Part shown: in pieces, positions 14,016 to 21,922 of the stretch
How positions within the stretch are numbered: the stretch's first letter is position 1
Layout: each line of letters starts with the position of its first letter
Assembly: GCA_044371535.1 (NCBI GenBank)
Contig: JBILTL010000020.1
Location: 1-23,556 of the forward strand
Direction of reading: 5' to 3'
Origin: CAIZGX01 sp044371535
GTDB taxonomy: Bacteria > Bacteroidota > Bacteroidia > Flavobacteriales_D > Sanyastnellaceae
DNA length: 23,556 nt
Translations under genes and position numbers: made by a program
Notes under the pieces: generated by a model
Databases searched by the model: none
Seen by the model: the letters and a program-made list of their open reading frames with translations, nothing else
Told to the model about the DNA's origin: nothing

Positions 14016-15398
14016 CTAATTCTTCAAAATCAAATATTGGTAAGCCGATAGCGAAAGCGAACTTCCTAAAGTAACCGAGGCGCCTGTTAGTGCATTTGTC
14101 CATGTTGAATTCAAAAAGGCTGTTGGAATGGAATAGTTCGTTGTGGCGTTTCGAACATTGGCAATTACCAAAACTTGATCTGCATTCAAAACCTTCTTGA
14201 AACACACCACATCATTTGCTGTGTATGGAACCGCAGTGCCATAGCGAGCAACCGCGGACTCTGAATAAAACGAAAGCATATCGCGATAGTTTTGCTGCAT
14301 ATCTAAATTCACCGTCCAGTTAATCGGTGAATTCGAAAAGAAAGGAACCGTGCTCACTCTTCCAACTTCTTGACCAGTATAAATCAAAGGAACTCCATTG
14401 TAATACGTTGTAATTACAGAAGCGCATGTCGCTCCTGCCTTTCCGTTGAACAAGGTCATAGGCGTTGCTTCCCACGCGCTCTGATCGTGGTTGGTCGTAA
14501 ATCTCAACTTGCGATTTCCTGCAGGGACACCGGCATACTCCGAAGTGTTCGTGGTGTAAATGGTTGAAGGCGAACTTCCCGCAAACACATTCTTAATCGC
14601 CGTATAAAAGTCCCAAGCATAGGTCATTTGAAATCCAGCTGCATAATGATCCGCGCGAGTTCCTTCCGCCAAGAAAATTAAATTTCTATTTGGAATGGTG
14701 TTCAATGTATCCAACGCTTGCTTCCAGAAATCGTATGGTACGCCATCGGCATAGTCGCAACGAAATCCGTCGATGTTGGCTTCCAAAGTCCAATACTTCA
14801 TGGCATCAATCATATTCAAGCGCATGGTTTGATTATCGAAATTTAAGTCAGCAACATCGGCCCAATTCGTTCCCGGAGGAATAATAATATTTCCACTTCC
14901 ATCTTGCGAATACCAATCTGAATGCTGCGATACCCATGGATTATCCCATGATGTATGGTTCGCCACCCAATCTACTACGACAGCCATGTTACGGTTATGC
15001 GCTTCAGTTGTGAGCGTGCGCAAATCGGCAAGCGTTCCGTATTCACTGCCGACTTCATAATAATTCTTGACGCAGTAGGGAGAATTCACGGAGTTGATTT
15101 GTCCAATCGGATAAATAGGCATGAGCCAAATGACATTCACATTAAGCGCTTTCAATTGATCGAGTCTGTTAATGACTCCCTGTAAATCTCCACTTGAACT
15201 GAACGCACGAAGATTTACTTCATACATAACAATGTTCTTGGTTTCAGGCACACTGTCGAACGGCGTTCCGTATTGCTGATAGCCGACAAGAACGGTGGGA
15301 TCATCTACCACCGCATCAGGAGGACAATCCTTCTTGCAAGCAGCAAATGATAGTAATGATGTAAAAAGAAAAAAGAAGGTCGCTCGAGTCATGTTCAT
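14016..15398 (-). CDS. GH13 alpha-amylase family lipoprotein
   Basis: A 460-residue predicted surface or periplasmic lipoprotein. The signal ends LLSFAACKKD, giving a lipid-modified cysteine at residue 21. The body is a GH13 TIM barrel with all four family regions: VVDWVANH (141-148), GFRCDYAD with nucleophile D215, FLAEGTR with acid/base E245, and TTNHD with D305. A short beta domain ends in SLSLSAYQYLILKN. It likely cleaves alpha-1,4-glucans; the exact product is not visible. There is no susC/susD pair nearby, so it is not in a classical utilisation locus. The first codons read MNM. A TAGATTTG box ends 4 bases before the first ATG, so initiation could be leaderless there or at the second ATG (15392). 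Confidence 0.92.
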   Translation of the reverse strand: MNMTRATFFFLFTSLLSFAACKKDCPPDAVVDDPTVLVGYQQYGTPFDSVPETKNIVMYEVNLRAFSSSGDLQGVINRLDQLKALNVNVIWLMPIYPIGQINSVNSPYCVKNYYEVGSEYGTLADLRTLTTEAHNRNMAVVVDWVANHTSWDNPWVSQHSDWYSQDGSGNIIIPPGTNWADVADLNFDNQTMRLNMIDAMKYWTLEANIDGFRCDYADGVPYDFWKQALDTLNTIPNRNLIFLAEGTRADHYAAGFQMTYAWDFYTAIKNVFAGSSPSTIYTTNTSEYAGVPAGNRKLRFTTNHDQSAWEATPMTLFNGKAGATCASVITTYYNGVPLIYTGQEVGRVSTVPFFSNSPINWTVNLDMQQNYRDMLSFYSESAVARYGTAVPYTANDVVCFKKVLNADQVLVIANVRNATTNYSIPTAFLNSTWTNALTGASVTLGSSLSLSAYQYLILKN

Positions 15399-15402
15399 TG
15401 AA

Positions 15403-15410
15403 CAAATCTA
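15403..15410 (-). promoter_or_regulatory. -7 promoter box of the amylase gene
   Basis: On the minus strand this reads TAGATTTG, a full match to TAnnTTTG, ending 4 bases before the ATG at 15398. It lies in the 25-bp gap after ctlX and would give the amylase its own, nearly leaderless transcript. Confidence 0.5.
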
Positions 15411-15423
15411 GCCCTTAATGAGT

Positions 15424-16359
15424 CTATAAAAAAACTTCTGCAAGCATACATCGCGCGCTTCCACCACCGATGGTTTCTATAACGGGAATATTGAAACGAA
15501 TAAAGTTTACACGCGATTTCAGAAAACCGATTTGCTCATCCGTTAAACTCTGATAAGCCGTTTCTGAAAGCACCAATTTATTGTTGTTTTGTCCATCGCG
15601 AAGCAAGAGCATATTTCCTGCAAAGGCGTTCATTTGAGAGACTGAAATTTCTAGAACACTTTTGCCTAAACGAGTAACTTCATTCACAAATAGATCTCTG
15701 ATTTGCTCATCTGGCATGCATTCCAAACAAACAACAACAAAATCGTCGCCCATGCACATAACAACATTCGTATGGTAAATAGGCTGACCATTTGCATCAA
15801 ACGCAGCGAACATGAAAGGTGTATAATGAATTTGCTTGCAGAGTTCCTCAAACACAACCATACTCGTGCGTGAAGAGATTGCTGCAAAAGCCACTTTATG
15901 CTCATTATCAAAAACCACACTTCCGGTTCCTTCCAAAAATAAATTTTCAGATTCGAAATGCGTTAAGTCAATTACCTTTTCAAAATTGAATTTTTGTTGA
16001 AGATCTATTACTACCTCCAGCCGTCTCTCGCAACGTCGGTTAAGCGCTTCCATGGGATAGAGAATAAGCGAACCATCTGGGTGGAAGGAAATCCAATTGT
16101 TCGGAAAAACCGCATCTGGTTTTCGAGGTATTAGCGTGTCTTCAACAACATGAACATTTATTCCGTGGGAACGCAGTTCATTTGCAGCGCGATCAAATTC
16201 AACAAGAGCTTCATTTAATATCTCTTCGTTCGACAATAATGCTTCTCGCTGAAAAGAATTGCTTGCAGCAGTTTCTTCATTAAATCCGAATGCAGCTGGA
16301 CGCACCATCATTACTGTATTCGTAAAAAAAGATTTTGCTGTTAATGCAGGAGAGGACAT
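15424..16359 (-). CDS. ctlX: CtlX-like arginine deiminase-fold hydrolase
   Basis: A 311-residue enzyme of the amidinotransferase/dimethylargininase fold, closest in pattern to the CtlX group (named for citrulline use in Francisella). Visible motifs are MVRPAAFGFN at the start, PDAVFPNNW (81-89), FLEGTGSVVFD (141-151), the catalytic histidine region GQPIYHTNVVMCMG (H196), and the catalytic cysteine in GGGSARCMLAE (C304). Such enzymes attack a guanidino- or ureido-type carbon through the cysteine. The substrate here cannot be read from sequence; citrulline, arginine or methylated arginines are candidates. The gene starts right after the TSUP permease stop (no free base pair beyond position 16360), so the two are surely co-expressed. 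This suggests that the permease handles a related organic anion, but that is inference. Confidence 0.85.
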   Translation of the reverse strand: MSSPALTAKSFFTNTVMMVRPAAFGFNEETAASNSFQREALLSNEEILNEALVEFDRAANELRSHGINVHVVEDTLIPRKPDAVFPNNWISFHPDGSLILYPMEALNRRCERRLEVVIDLQQKFNFEKVIDLTHFESENLFLEGTGSVVFDNEHKVAFAAISSRTSMVVFEELCKQIHYTPFMFAAFDANGQPIYHTNVVMCMGDDFVVVCLECMPDEQIRDLFVNEVTRLGKSVLEISVSQMNAFAGNMLLLRDGQNNNKLVLSETAYQSLTDEQIGFLKSRVNFIRFNIPVIETIGGGSARCMLAEVFL

Positions 16360-16360
16360 A

Positions 16361-17083
16361 CTAAATCATTTTAAAAATTTGCCAAATACTTGTTGCAGCA
16401 ACAACGAATAATACGGTATATCGAAAAAACGAATTCGAAGTTTTCGCTAAAATTAGCTTACCAATATACGAACCTGCAAAAGCAATGGCGATTAACATCG
16501 GAATTAATTTAATGTGCTCCGATTGAAAATACCCGTTCCAAATATAAATCCCCGCCCTGCTCGTATCTACCCCCAAATCTATAATGGCTGAAGTTGCCAC
16601 AAAAGCATTTTTCTCTAATTCAAATGCAGCTAATGTAAGTCCTCGAATGGCACCGCCAGTTCCAACCAATCCCGCTAAAAAACCTGAAACCGTTCCTCCT
16701 ACTATCAAGTTCGTGTTGCTTTTACTGAATAACATTCTTTGATTGAAAATCATATAAACAGCAATCGCTAACACAACCACACTCATGGCCATTTCGATTA
16801 TTGTAACAGGAATGTAAGCTGTAAGCACCGCTCCTACAACAACACTAATCACAGCGGGAATTCCGAGGTAAAGCAGAACAGATCGATCCACTCCCTTTCT
16901 AAAGAGAAAGATTTTAAAGACATTACTGAACACATGAAAAACGGCAGTAATTCCCAATACAATTTTAAAATCGAAAAACATGGCTGCCATTGGAATAAAC
17001 AAAATCGATGAACCGAATCCCGAGACTGTTCCAATGATTTCAGCAATGAGCGCAAGAATAAAAAAAAGTGCGAGATTGTCCAT
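16361..17083 (-). CDS. TSUP (TauE/SafE) family permease
   Basis: A 240-residue inner-membrane protein with about seven to eight hydrophobic helices and the TSUP two-repeat pattern. The first repeat has GTVSGFGSSILFIPM and the second has VGGTVSGFLAGLVGTGGAIRGL. The family exports or imports sulfite, sulfoacetate, taurine-related and other organic anions. It begins just downstream of the rpsP terminator and runs directly into ctlX. No clear promoter box was found in the 67-bp gap, only a TAACTTG that lacks one base of the consensus. The substrate is unknown. Confidence 0.88.
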   Translation of the reverse strand: MDNLALFFILALIAEIIGTVSGFGSSILFIPMAAMFFDFKIVLGITAVFHVFSNVFKIFLFRKGVDRSVLLYLGIPAVISVVVGAVLTAYIPVTIIEMAMSVVVLAIAVYMIFNQRMLFSKSNTNLIVGGTVSGFLAGLVGTGGAIRGLTLAAFELEKNAFVATSAIIDLGVDTSRAGIYIWNGYFQSEHIKLIPMLIAIAFAGSYIGKLILAKTSNSFFRYTVLFVVAATSIWQIFKMI

Positions 17084-17099
17084 TCTTTAAGAGCAAGTT

Positions 17100-17126
17100 A
17101 AAAAAAAAGGGAAGCTGTTGCTTCCC
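17100..17126 (-). terminator. Rho-independent terminator of rpsP
   Basis: GGGAAGC (17109-17115) and GCTTCCC (17120-17126) form a 7-bp GC-rich stem with a 4-base loop. Read on the minus strand it is followed by nine T residues (17108-17100). It lies 24 bases after the rpsP stop and separates rpsP from the TSUP-ctlX operon. Confidence 0.8.
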
Positions 17127-17150
17127 CTTTTATAAAACATATAGACTGAA

Positions 17151-17765
17151 TTATTCAGCAGCAGGTGCTTCGTCAGCAGCAGGTGCCTCAGCAACTGGAG
17201 CTTCTTCAGTAGCTGGTGCCTCTTCAACTGCAGGAGCTTCTTCAGCAACTACCACCTCTTCAGCAACAACTTCTTCTTCTACAACTGGGTTAGCTTCTGC
17301 GTGAGCAGCAGCGTCTGCAGCAGCACGAGCAGCAATACGCGCTTCGTTAACCGCACGCTCAGCTTTCAATTGCTCAGCTAAAGCAGATTCTTTAGCAGAA
17401 GAAAGACCGTCGCGTTTCGCTTGAATCTTAGCATCTTTAGAATCTAACCAAGCGTTGAATTTAGCATCAGCTTGTTCTTGTGTCAATGCACCTTTCTTTA
17501 CTCCTTTGTTCAAGTGCGCTTTGTATAAAACACCTTTGTAAGAAAGAATTGCACGAGCAGTGTCTGTAGGCTGCGCTCCGTTAAACAACCAAGTAACTGC
17601 TTTGTCTGTGTCTAACACAATTGTAGCAGGATTGGTGTTCGGATTGTAGCTTCCGATACGCTCAATGAATTTACCATCACGCGGAGAACGCGCATCAGCG
17701 GCAACAATGTGGAAGAATGGTTTACCCTTCTTACCGTGGCGCTGTAATCTAATTTTAACTGACAT
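17151..17765 (-). CDS. rpsP: 30S ribosomal protein S16 with long acidic C-terminal tail
   Basis: The first 90 or so residues are a standard S16: VKIRLQRHGKKGKPFFHIVAAD, ARSPRDGKFIERIGSYNPNTNP, ARAILSYKGVLYKAHLNKG. The full protein is 204 residues, against roughly 80-90 in Escherichia coli and usually longer forms in Bacteroidota. The extension first has a charged helical stretch with AKFNAWLDSKDAKIQAKRDG and many alanines, then a low-complexity tail rich in Glu, Ala, Pro and Val built from units like EEAPA and EEAPV. The tail is strongly acidic, unlike the basic core. The gene has its own promoter and a good terminator, and it is not next to rimM. Confidence 0.97.
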   Translation of the reverse strand: MSVKIRLQRHGKKGKPFFHIVAADARSPRDGKFIERIGSYNPNTNPATIVLDTDKAVTWLFNGAQPTDTARAILSYKGVLYKAHLNKGVKKGALTQEQADAKFNAWLDSKDAKIQAKRDGLSSAKESALAEQLKAERAVNEARIAARAAADAAAHAEANPVVEEEVVAEEVVVAEEAPAVEEAPATEEAPVAEAPAADEAPAAE

Positions 17766-17817
17766 AGTTTTTTGTTTTGTGGGTACGAAACCCGATTAAC
17801 AATTTTTAATTGGAAGG

Positions 17818-17851
17818 CAAATATAGGTTATTTTCTTCAATTTCAGGCAAA
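17818..17851 (-). promoter_or_regulatory. rpsP promoter with -33 and -7 boxes
   Basis: On the minus strand TTTG (17851-17848) is followed after 22 bases by TATATTTG (17825-17818), a full match to the -7 consensus and within the usual -33 spacing. The box ends 52 bases before the rpsP ATG, so this gene has a normal leader, unlike several neighbours. Confidence 0.6.
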
Positions 17852-17854
17852 AAA

Positions 17855-20155
17855 CTAGTTTTCCCTGACTACAGAAACCTTAACCACTTGCCCCCCCACT
17901 CTCACAAAGTACATTCCTGAAGGCCAATGTGTTGAATTGAAACTCATGGTTTCATTTAGGACAACTCCTCTTTCAATAAAGCTTCCAGTAATGTCATAGA
18001 TACCATAAGCCTCTCCCATACTGTTTGGGCTCACTTGAATTTTGAAAGAATTCGAGGCTGGATTCGGATAAGCCTTAATATTCGAAAACGCCAATTGATC
18101 ATCGACTAATGATGTTAAGCAGTGCCCGGGAATGTTTTCGTCTAGCCAAGCAATACGCTGAGAAATCCAAGCTTTCAATGTATCCAATTCTGCATTGAAT
18201 GTGGCAGGCATGGCGCCAATTTCAGGCGCGGGTCCGCTTACACCGAGTATGGGCCATCTTTGAAAGTGCCTCGCCTGTGCATTCTGAAGTAGACTTCGAT
18301 TGAATTCAATATTTGCGAAGATTATAGCGGTATCTAAAACATTCGTTCTGTAATACTCATAATCGCATCGCAACTCATTTTGAAAGGTCGTGTCTTGCAG
18401 CAAGCGCACATAGTAGCCTGTTCCGTAATTGTCGGTCCCACAATCATTGTTGAGATGCGCCCAACCCGAGCCGTCTAGGTTTTCATATATGGAACATCCA
18501 TACAAGTTCTTCCAAGCCCAATCGAAATCCCAAACCGGTCCGGCCTTCAACTTCCCTCCATTTGAATTTTTATCCTTGTGGAAGAACACACTCTTCTTAA
18601 AACCGTCTGCGTTCCTCGAAACTTCATTCACTAGCAAATAATCGATGAACGATTTGGTGTCGAGGTATTTTCGATAACCCAAATCTGGATCTGTGAAATT
18701 GCTGCTGTACAAAGCTGTCTCTAAAGAGTCAATGAAAGAAGCGATGTAATCTTTTTGCGGTTGAAGTAATTCAAGTTCATTCGGCGATTGATAAATGAAG
18801 TGAATATCGAAACCCGGATGATCAATTGGCGAATAATTCGATTGAAAACTGTTGTTCCAATTCCAAAGATTTTGTTGAAGTATGTAGCCCCCAGTAATTG
18901 AATCACCACCCAAATCAAGCGGTGTTAGGTTAGCAATATCTACACGAGTAGAATCTCGCTTAATTTTTTCAGCCAACAAATAAATACCCTTGTATGAACT
19001 GTCAACTCTGACTTCCACTAATCGCGAACGAACACTGTAGTTCCCCATTCCTCCAAACATTTGAAAGGCCAGTGCATTTCTTAGCATTGAACGATCGTTG
19101 TAGTTGGAAAGCAGCACCCAGTCGTTCTCTGCCGGCATACCCAATATTGAAACATTGTTGTTGGTGCCATCGGCTAAACGTGTTTCAAAGGCATAAGGTG
19201 TTTGAGGATAGCCCGAAGATGAAGCTCCACGAATTTCAATTCCAATGTTTCCATTGTACACATTCGCGCTGTCATTGACATAAGTTAGATTACCAAATCC
19301 ATTGTACTTAATCTCCATGCTGCAATTGATTTTGGTGTCTTGCACAATGGTCTGCCCTTGAGTATTGATTAACACAATGGGCAATTCAGAACTATCGAAA
19401 TTAATTACCCCATTATCATTTGCACACAATTCAAATGTTCCGGTGGCACCTCCGTAACCGAACACTTGAACATACAGGGTTTCACCTGGTGTCATGTCGA
19501 ACAATGATGCTAATGAAAAATAACCATCACCACTATCATCGTCGCAAGCCACAGCGTATACACTGCTGCATTGCCCGCCTCGCCAAACAGCAAGTCCTGT
19601 ATCTGTAAGACTCCCATTACTCGTAACGAAACTTACATTTCCCGAAGCGGGAACGACCACGGAATACCATTGATCTGCACCTGAATAATTTGCGCAACCC
19701 GGATTCAATCCTGAATTATTCGCGTTTACGTTTGAACCGTTAACACATGCGCCCATCTCCATTGGAATTGAATTGCACGGATGATTTCCTGGAAGTGTAT
19801 TCGAATTGCAATTGCCTGTTCCAGTAAATATATTTCCAACAGTGGGATTTGGCCCATTTGAAAAAACTAAATTCCAAGAGGCGTCGTACAGACTGTATGA
19901 ATTCTCGTTTTCATAATCGGCGGCGGTATAATTCAGTTGGAACGCATCGCCGTTGCATATTGAAAATGTGCTCTGACTTCCATATCCAGTAGCAAAAAAG
20001 GTCCCCGCATTCGCACCGTTTACCGAGACAGTCAAGTACCCGCCGTTCCAACCATCGCCATAACTGTCGAACATGATCAATGTGTAATTGCAACATTGCG
20101 CATTCATCTGTTGTGCGAAAAGAAAGGTAAGTAGAATGAATAAAAGTTTCTTCAT
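17855..20155 (-). CDS. Secreted CotH-domain protein with T9SS sorting domain
   Basis: A 766-residue secreted protein. The signal peptide is MKKLLFILLTFLFAQQMNAQ. Residues 21-115 hold a beta domain with DSYGDGWNGG, common in Bacteroidota exoproteins. Residues 125-247 look like a pre-peptidase C-terminal type domain (DQWYSVVVPASGNVSF, then YVQVFGYGGATGTFELC). Residues 260-580 are a CotH kinase-like domain with NDWVLLSNYNDRSMLRNALA, KGIYLLAEKIKRD and the metal-binding AGPVWDFDWAW (D543, D545). The end (AYPNPASNS to GMYFVRVGGQVVKVSVV) is a T9SS C-terminal domain. CotH proteins of spore coats phosphorylate proteins; the secreted Bacteroidota forms have no settled role. It starts 27 bases after the esterase stop and has a near-consensus box TATATTTA 4 bases before the ATG. 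Confidence 0.9.
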   Translation of the reverse strand: MKKLLFILLTFLFAQQMNAQCCNYTLIMFDSYGDGWNGGYLTVSVNGANAGTFFATGYGSQSTFSICNGDAFQLNYTAADYENENSYSLYDASWNLVFSNGPNPTVGNIFTGTGNCNSNTLPGNHPCNSIPMEMGACVNGSNVNANNSGLNPGCANYSGADQWYSVVVPASGNVSFVTSNGSLTDTGLAVWRGGQCSSVYAVACDDDSGDGYFSLASLFDMTPGETLYVQVFGYGGATGTFELCANDNGVINFDSSELPIVLINTQGQTIVQDTKINCSMEIKYNGFGNLTYVNDSANVYNGNIGIEIRGASSSGYPQTPYAFETRLADGTNNNVSILGMPAENDWVLLSNYNDRSMLRNALAFQMFGGMGNYSVRSRLVEVRVDSSYKGIYLLAEKIKRDSTRVDIANLTPLDLGGDSITGGYILQQNLWNWNNSFQSNYSPIDHPGFDIHFIYQSPNELELLQPQKDYIASFIDSLETALYSSNFTDPDLGYRKYLDTKSFIDYLLVNEVSRNADGFKKSVFFHKDKNSNGGKLKAGPVWDFDWAWKNLYGCSIYENLDGSGWAHLNNDCGTDNYGTGYYVRLLQDTTFQNELRCDYEYYRTNVLDTAIIFANIEFNRSLLQNAQARHFQRWPILGVSGPAPEIGAMPATFNAELDTLKAWISQRIAWLDENIPGHCLTSLVDDQLAFSNIKAYPNPASNSFKIQVSPNSMGEAYGIYDITGSFIERGVVLNETMSFNSTHWPSGMYFVRVGGQVVKVSVVREN

Positions 20156-20159
20156 CCTG

Positions 20160-20167
20160 TAAATATA
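20160..20167 (-). promoter_or_regulatory. Near-consensus -7 box of the CotH/T9SS gene
   Basis: On the minus strand this reads TATATTTA, one mismatch from TAnnTTTG, ending 4 bases before the ATG at 20155. The spacing repeats that of the rimM and amylase boxes. Confidence 0.35.
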
Positions 20168-20182
20168 ATCGACACCAAATAA

Positions 20183-21472
20183 TTACTTGAGTCTATTCTT
20201 CGCGAAAGCGATATAGCGTTCCCAGTCCCACGCAAAAATGTCGTGATCTCCCGCTCGAAGGTGATAGGCCAAATTTCCCGATTGGATTGTTTCGTTCGGA
20301 GAAAGGAATTTATAAGGGATATTCAACAATGTGTCATACATGCTGTATACTGCTTGAGCTTTATAAAACGAAATAAACTCTCCCTCGGGATCTGCCCATG
20401 AATCCTTACTTGCACTGGCCACATACAGAGGGCGTGGTGCAATTAAGGACAATAGCATTTCTTGGTCTACAAGAAGCAAGGAATCGCTTCCTCTAAAACT
20501 TTGAAAATTGCGAGCGAACCAATAGGGAAAGCGATTGGTGATTTTCTCAATATCTTCTCCACGCATCGTTCTAAATTGCGCTGCTCCCGCGCAACCCGAG
20601 TTATTCGAAACAACCATGTCAAATCTATCGTCTGTTGCGCCCGCCCAAAGAGCGGCCTTTCCTAAACGGGAATGTCCAATGACAGCTGTCTTTGAATTTT
20701 TTGTTTCTGGTTGAAGTTCTAAATAAGACTGCATTTGAGAAAGTCCCCAGGCCCATGCTGAAATACTTCCCCATTCATCTCTTTTTCGAAAATGAAATCG
20801 TCCCTGCGCCAAACCATGCGCGCCATCTAAGAAACCATTGTATAAATCCGGATCAAAATCGGCGTAATGGGCAGTGATTAAACCGCACCCACTTCCAACT
20901 ATAATACCTAATGGCCAACGATAAGCCTTTGTCCCGCGAGATAGCTCTGTAACCCGATGTCCGTCCGTTTTCACACTTTCATTCTTCATTACATAACGCC
21001 TAGATTGCGTCAATGTTGAAAGTGTATCAACGGTGCTGTTTCCAAAAAAATTCAACCCGACAAAAACAATAGGATCTTTGATATTCAATGGAAGAAACTT
21101 CGCGAAATACGACTTCAATTTTCTTCCTCTATACTTAAAATCAGCTCTGATTTCTGTATGCTCCATTCGAACACCACCAATGGAAATGGTATCAACACTT
21201 AAAATGGAATACGTTACTGTTGGATTGAAATCGGGACGCTTTCCAAATATATAATTTTCATAATAGTTTTTTATTTCAACCTTGCGCACATTTTCCCACA
21301 TGTATGTATTGTAAACACCTCGCTCATCGTAACATTTGGTAATACCTTGCAGAGACGGGTCTTCTTTTCGCAATTCCGGAGAATGAACCTTTTCAATCGA
21401 GCGAACGCAAGACTCAAACGATGAGGCTGCGAAAGCTATTAACAGAACAACTAAAACTTTTGAATTCTTCAT
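20183..21472 (-). CDS. CE15 glucuronoyl-esterase-like lipoprotein
   Basis: A 429-residue alpha/beta hydrolase of the CE15 type. The nucleophile motif is GHSRLGKAALWAGA with S268, the usual bacterial variant of the fungal GCSRxGK motif. It is followed by RFDMVVSNNSGCAGAA, FPYWFARNF, LIAPRPLYVASASKDSWADPEGEF and the catalytic histidine in LRAGDHDIFAWDW (H410). Glucuronoyl esterases cut the ester between glucuronic acid on xylan and lignin alcohols; related bacterial members act on other uronate esters. The N-terminus is a signal peptide ending SSFESC (C22), an atypical but plausible lipobox, so the enzyme is probably membrane-attached outside the cytoplasm. Its ATG shares one base with the stop of the membrane protein gene upstream. 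Confidence 0.85.
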   Translation of the reverse strand: MKNSKVLVVLLIAFAASSFESCVRSIEKVHSPELRKEDPSLQGITKCYDERGVYNTYMWENVRKVEIKNYYENYIFGKRPDFNPTVTYSILSVDTISIGGVRMEHTEIRADFKYRGRKLKSYFAKFLPLNIKDPIVFVGLNFFGNSTVDTLSTLTQSRRYVMKNESVKTDGHRVTELSRGTKAYRWPLGIIVGSGCGLITAHYADFDPDLYNGFLDGAHGLAQGRFHFRKRDEWGSISAWAWGLSQMQSYLELQPETKNSKTAVIGHSRLGKAALWAGATDDRFDMVVSNNSGCAGAAQFRTMRGEDIEKITNRFPYWFARNFQSFRGSDSLLLVDQEMLLSLIAPRPLYVASASKDSWADPEGEFISFYKAQAVYSMYDTLLNIPYKFLSPNETIQSGNLAYHLRAGDHDIFAWDWERYIAFAKNRLK

Positions 21473-21888
21473 TATTCTGCAATTCTATAAGCCATTTTGT
21501 AACCCAACCATGCCATGGGAATGTAAGCCAATCCCAAATCTAACGCATCGAACCAAAGTGGCGATGGCAGAATAAAAATCATAATAACTCCACCTGTAAA
21601 AAACAAAAAACCGACCATCAAAGCTCGGAAAAATCTTCGTCCTTTACTGAACATGGTCACCAGAAAAGCACCGATGAATGTTCCAATCGCGTGTGCTAAA
21701 AAAGGCATTATAAAATGCTTCGGCTCCATGGCTGACATAGCAGCCATTAATCCTTCGTTAGTGGTTAAATCAAATCCGGCAGGAGGTGGAATAATCGCAC
21801 TACTCAAATTAATAATAAGTCCATTCACTAAACCACCGACAAAGACGCCAGCAACAAAAACAAATAGATTGCGAAGTATTGGTTTCAT
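21472..21888 (-). CDS. Small multi-pass membrane protein of unknown function
   Basis: A 138-residue protein with four hydrophobic segments, near residues 5-28, 57-80, 87-107 and 110-133. Glycine-rich packing motifs (VAGVFVGGLVNG, AIGTFIGAFLV) and an acidic/proline loop between the first two helices (PPPAGFDLTTNEG) are visible. I do not recognise the family. The gene ends in a TAATG overlap with the CE15 esterase start, so the two are translationally coupled and may work together at the envelope. Confidence 0.7.
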   Translation of the reverse strand: MKPILRNLFVFVAGVFVGGLVNGLIINLSSAIIPPPAGFDLTTNEGLMAAMSAMEPKHFIMPFLAHAIGTFIGAFLVTMFSKGRRFFRALMVGFLFFTGGVIMIFILPSPLWFDALDLGLAYIPMAWLGYKMAYRIAE

Positions 21889-21922
21889 TCAGTAAAAATT
21901 CGGTGTGAAGATAAGTCGAAGT

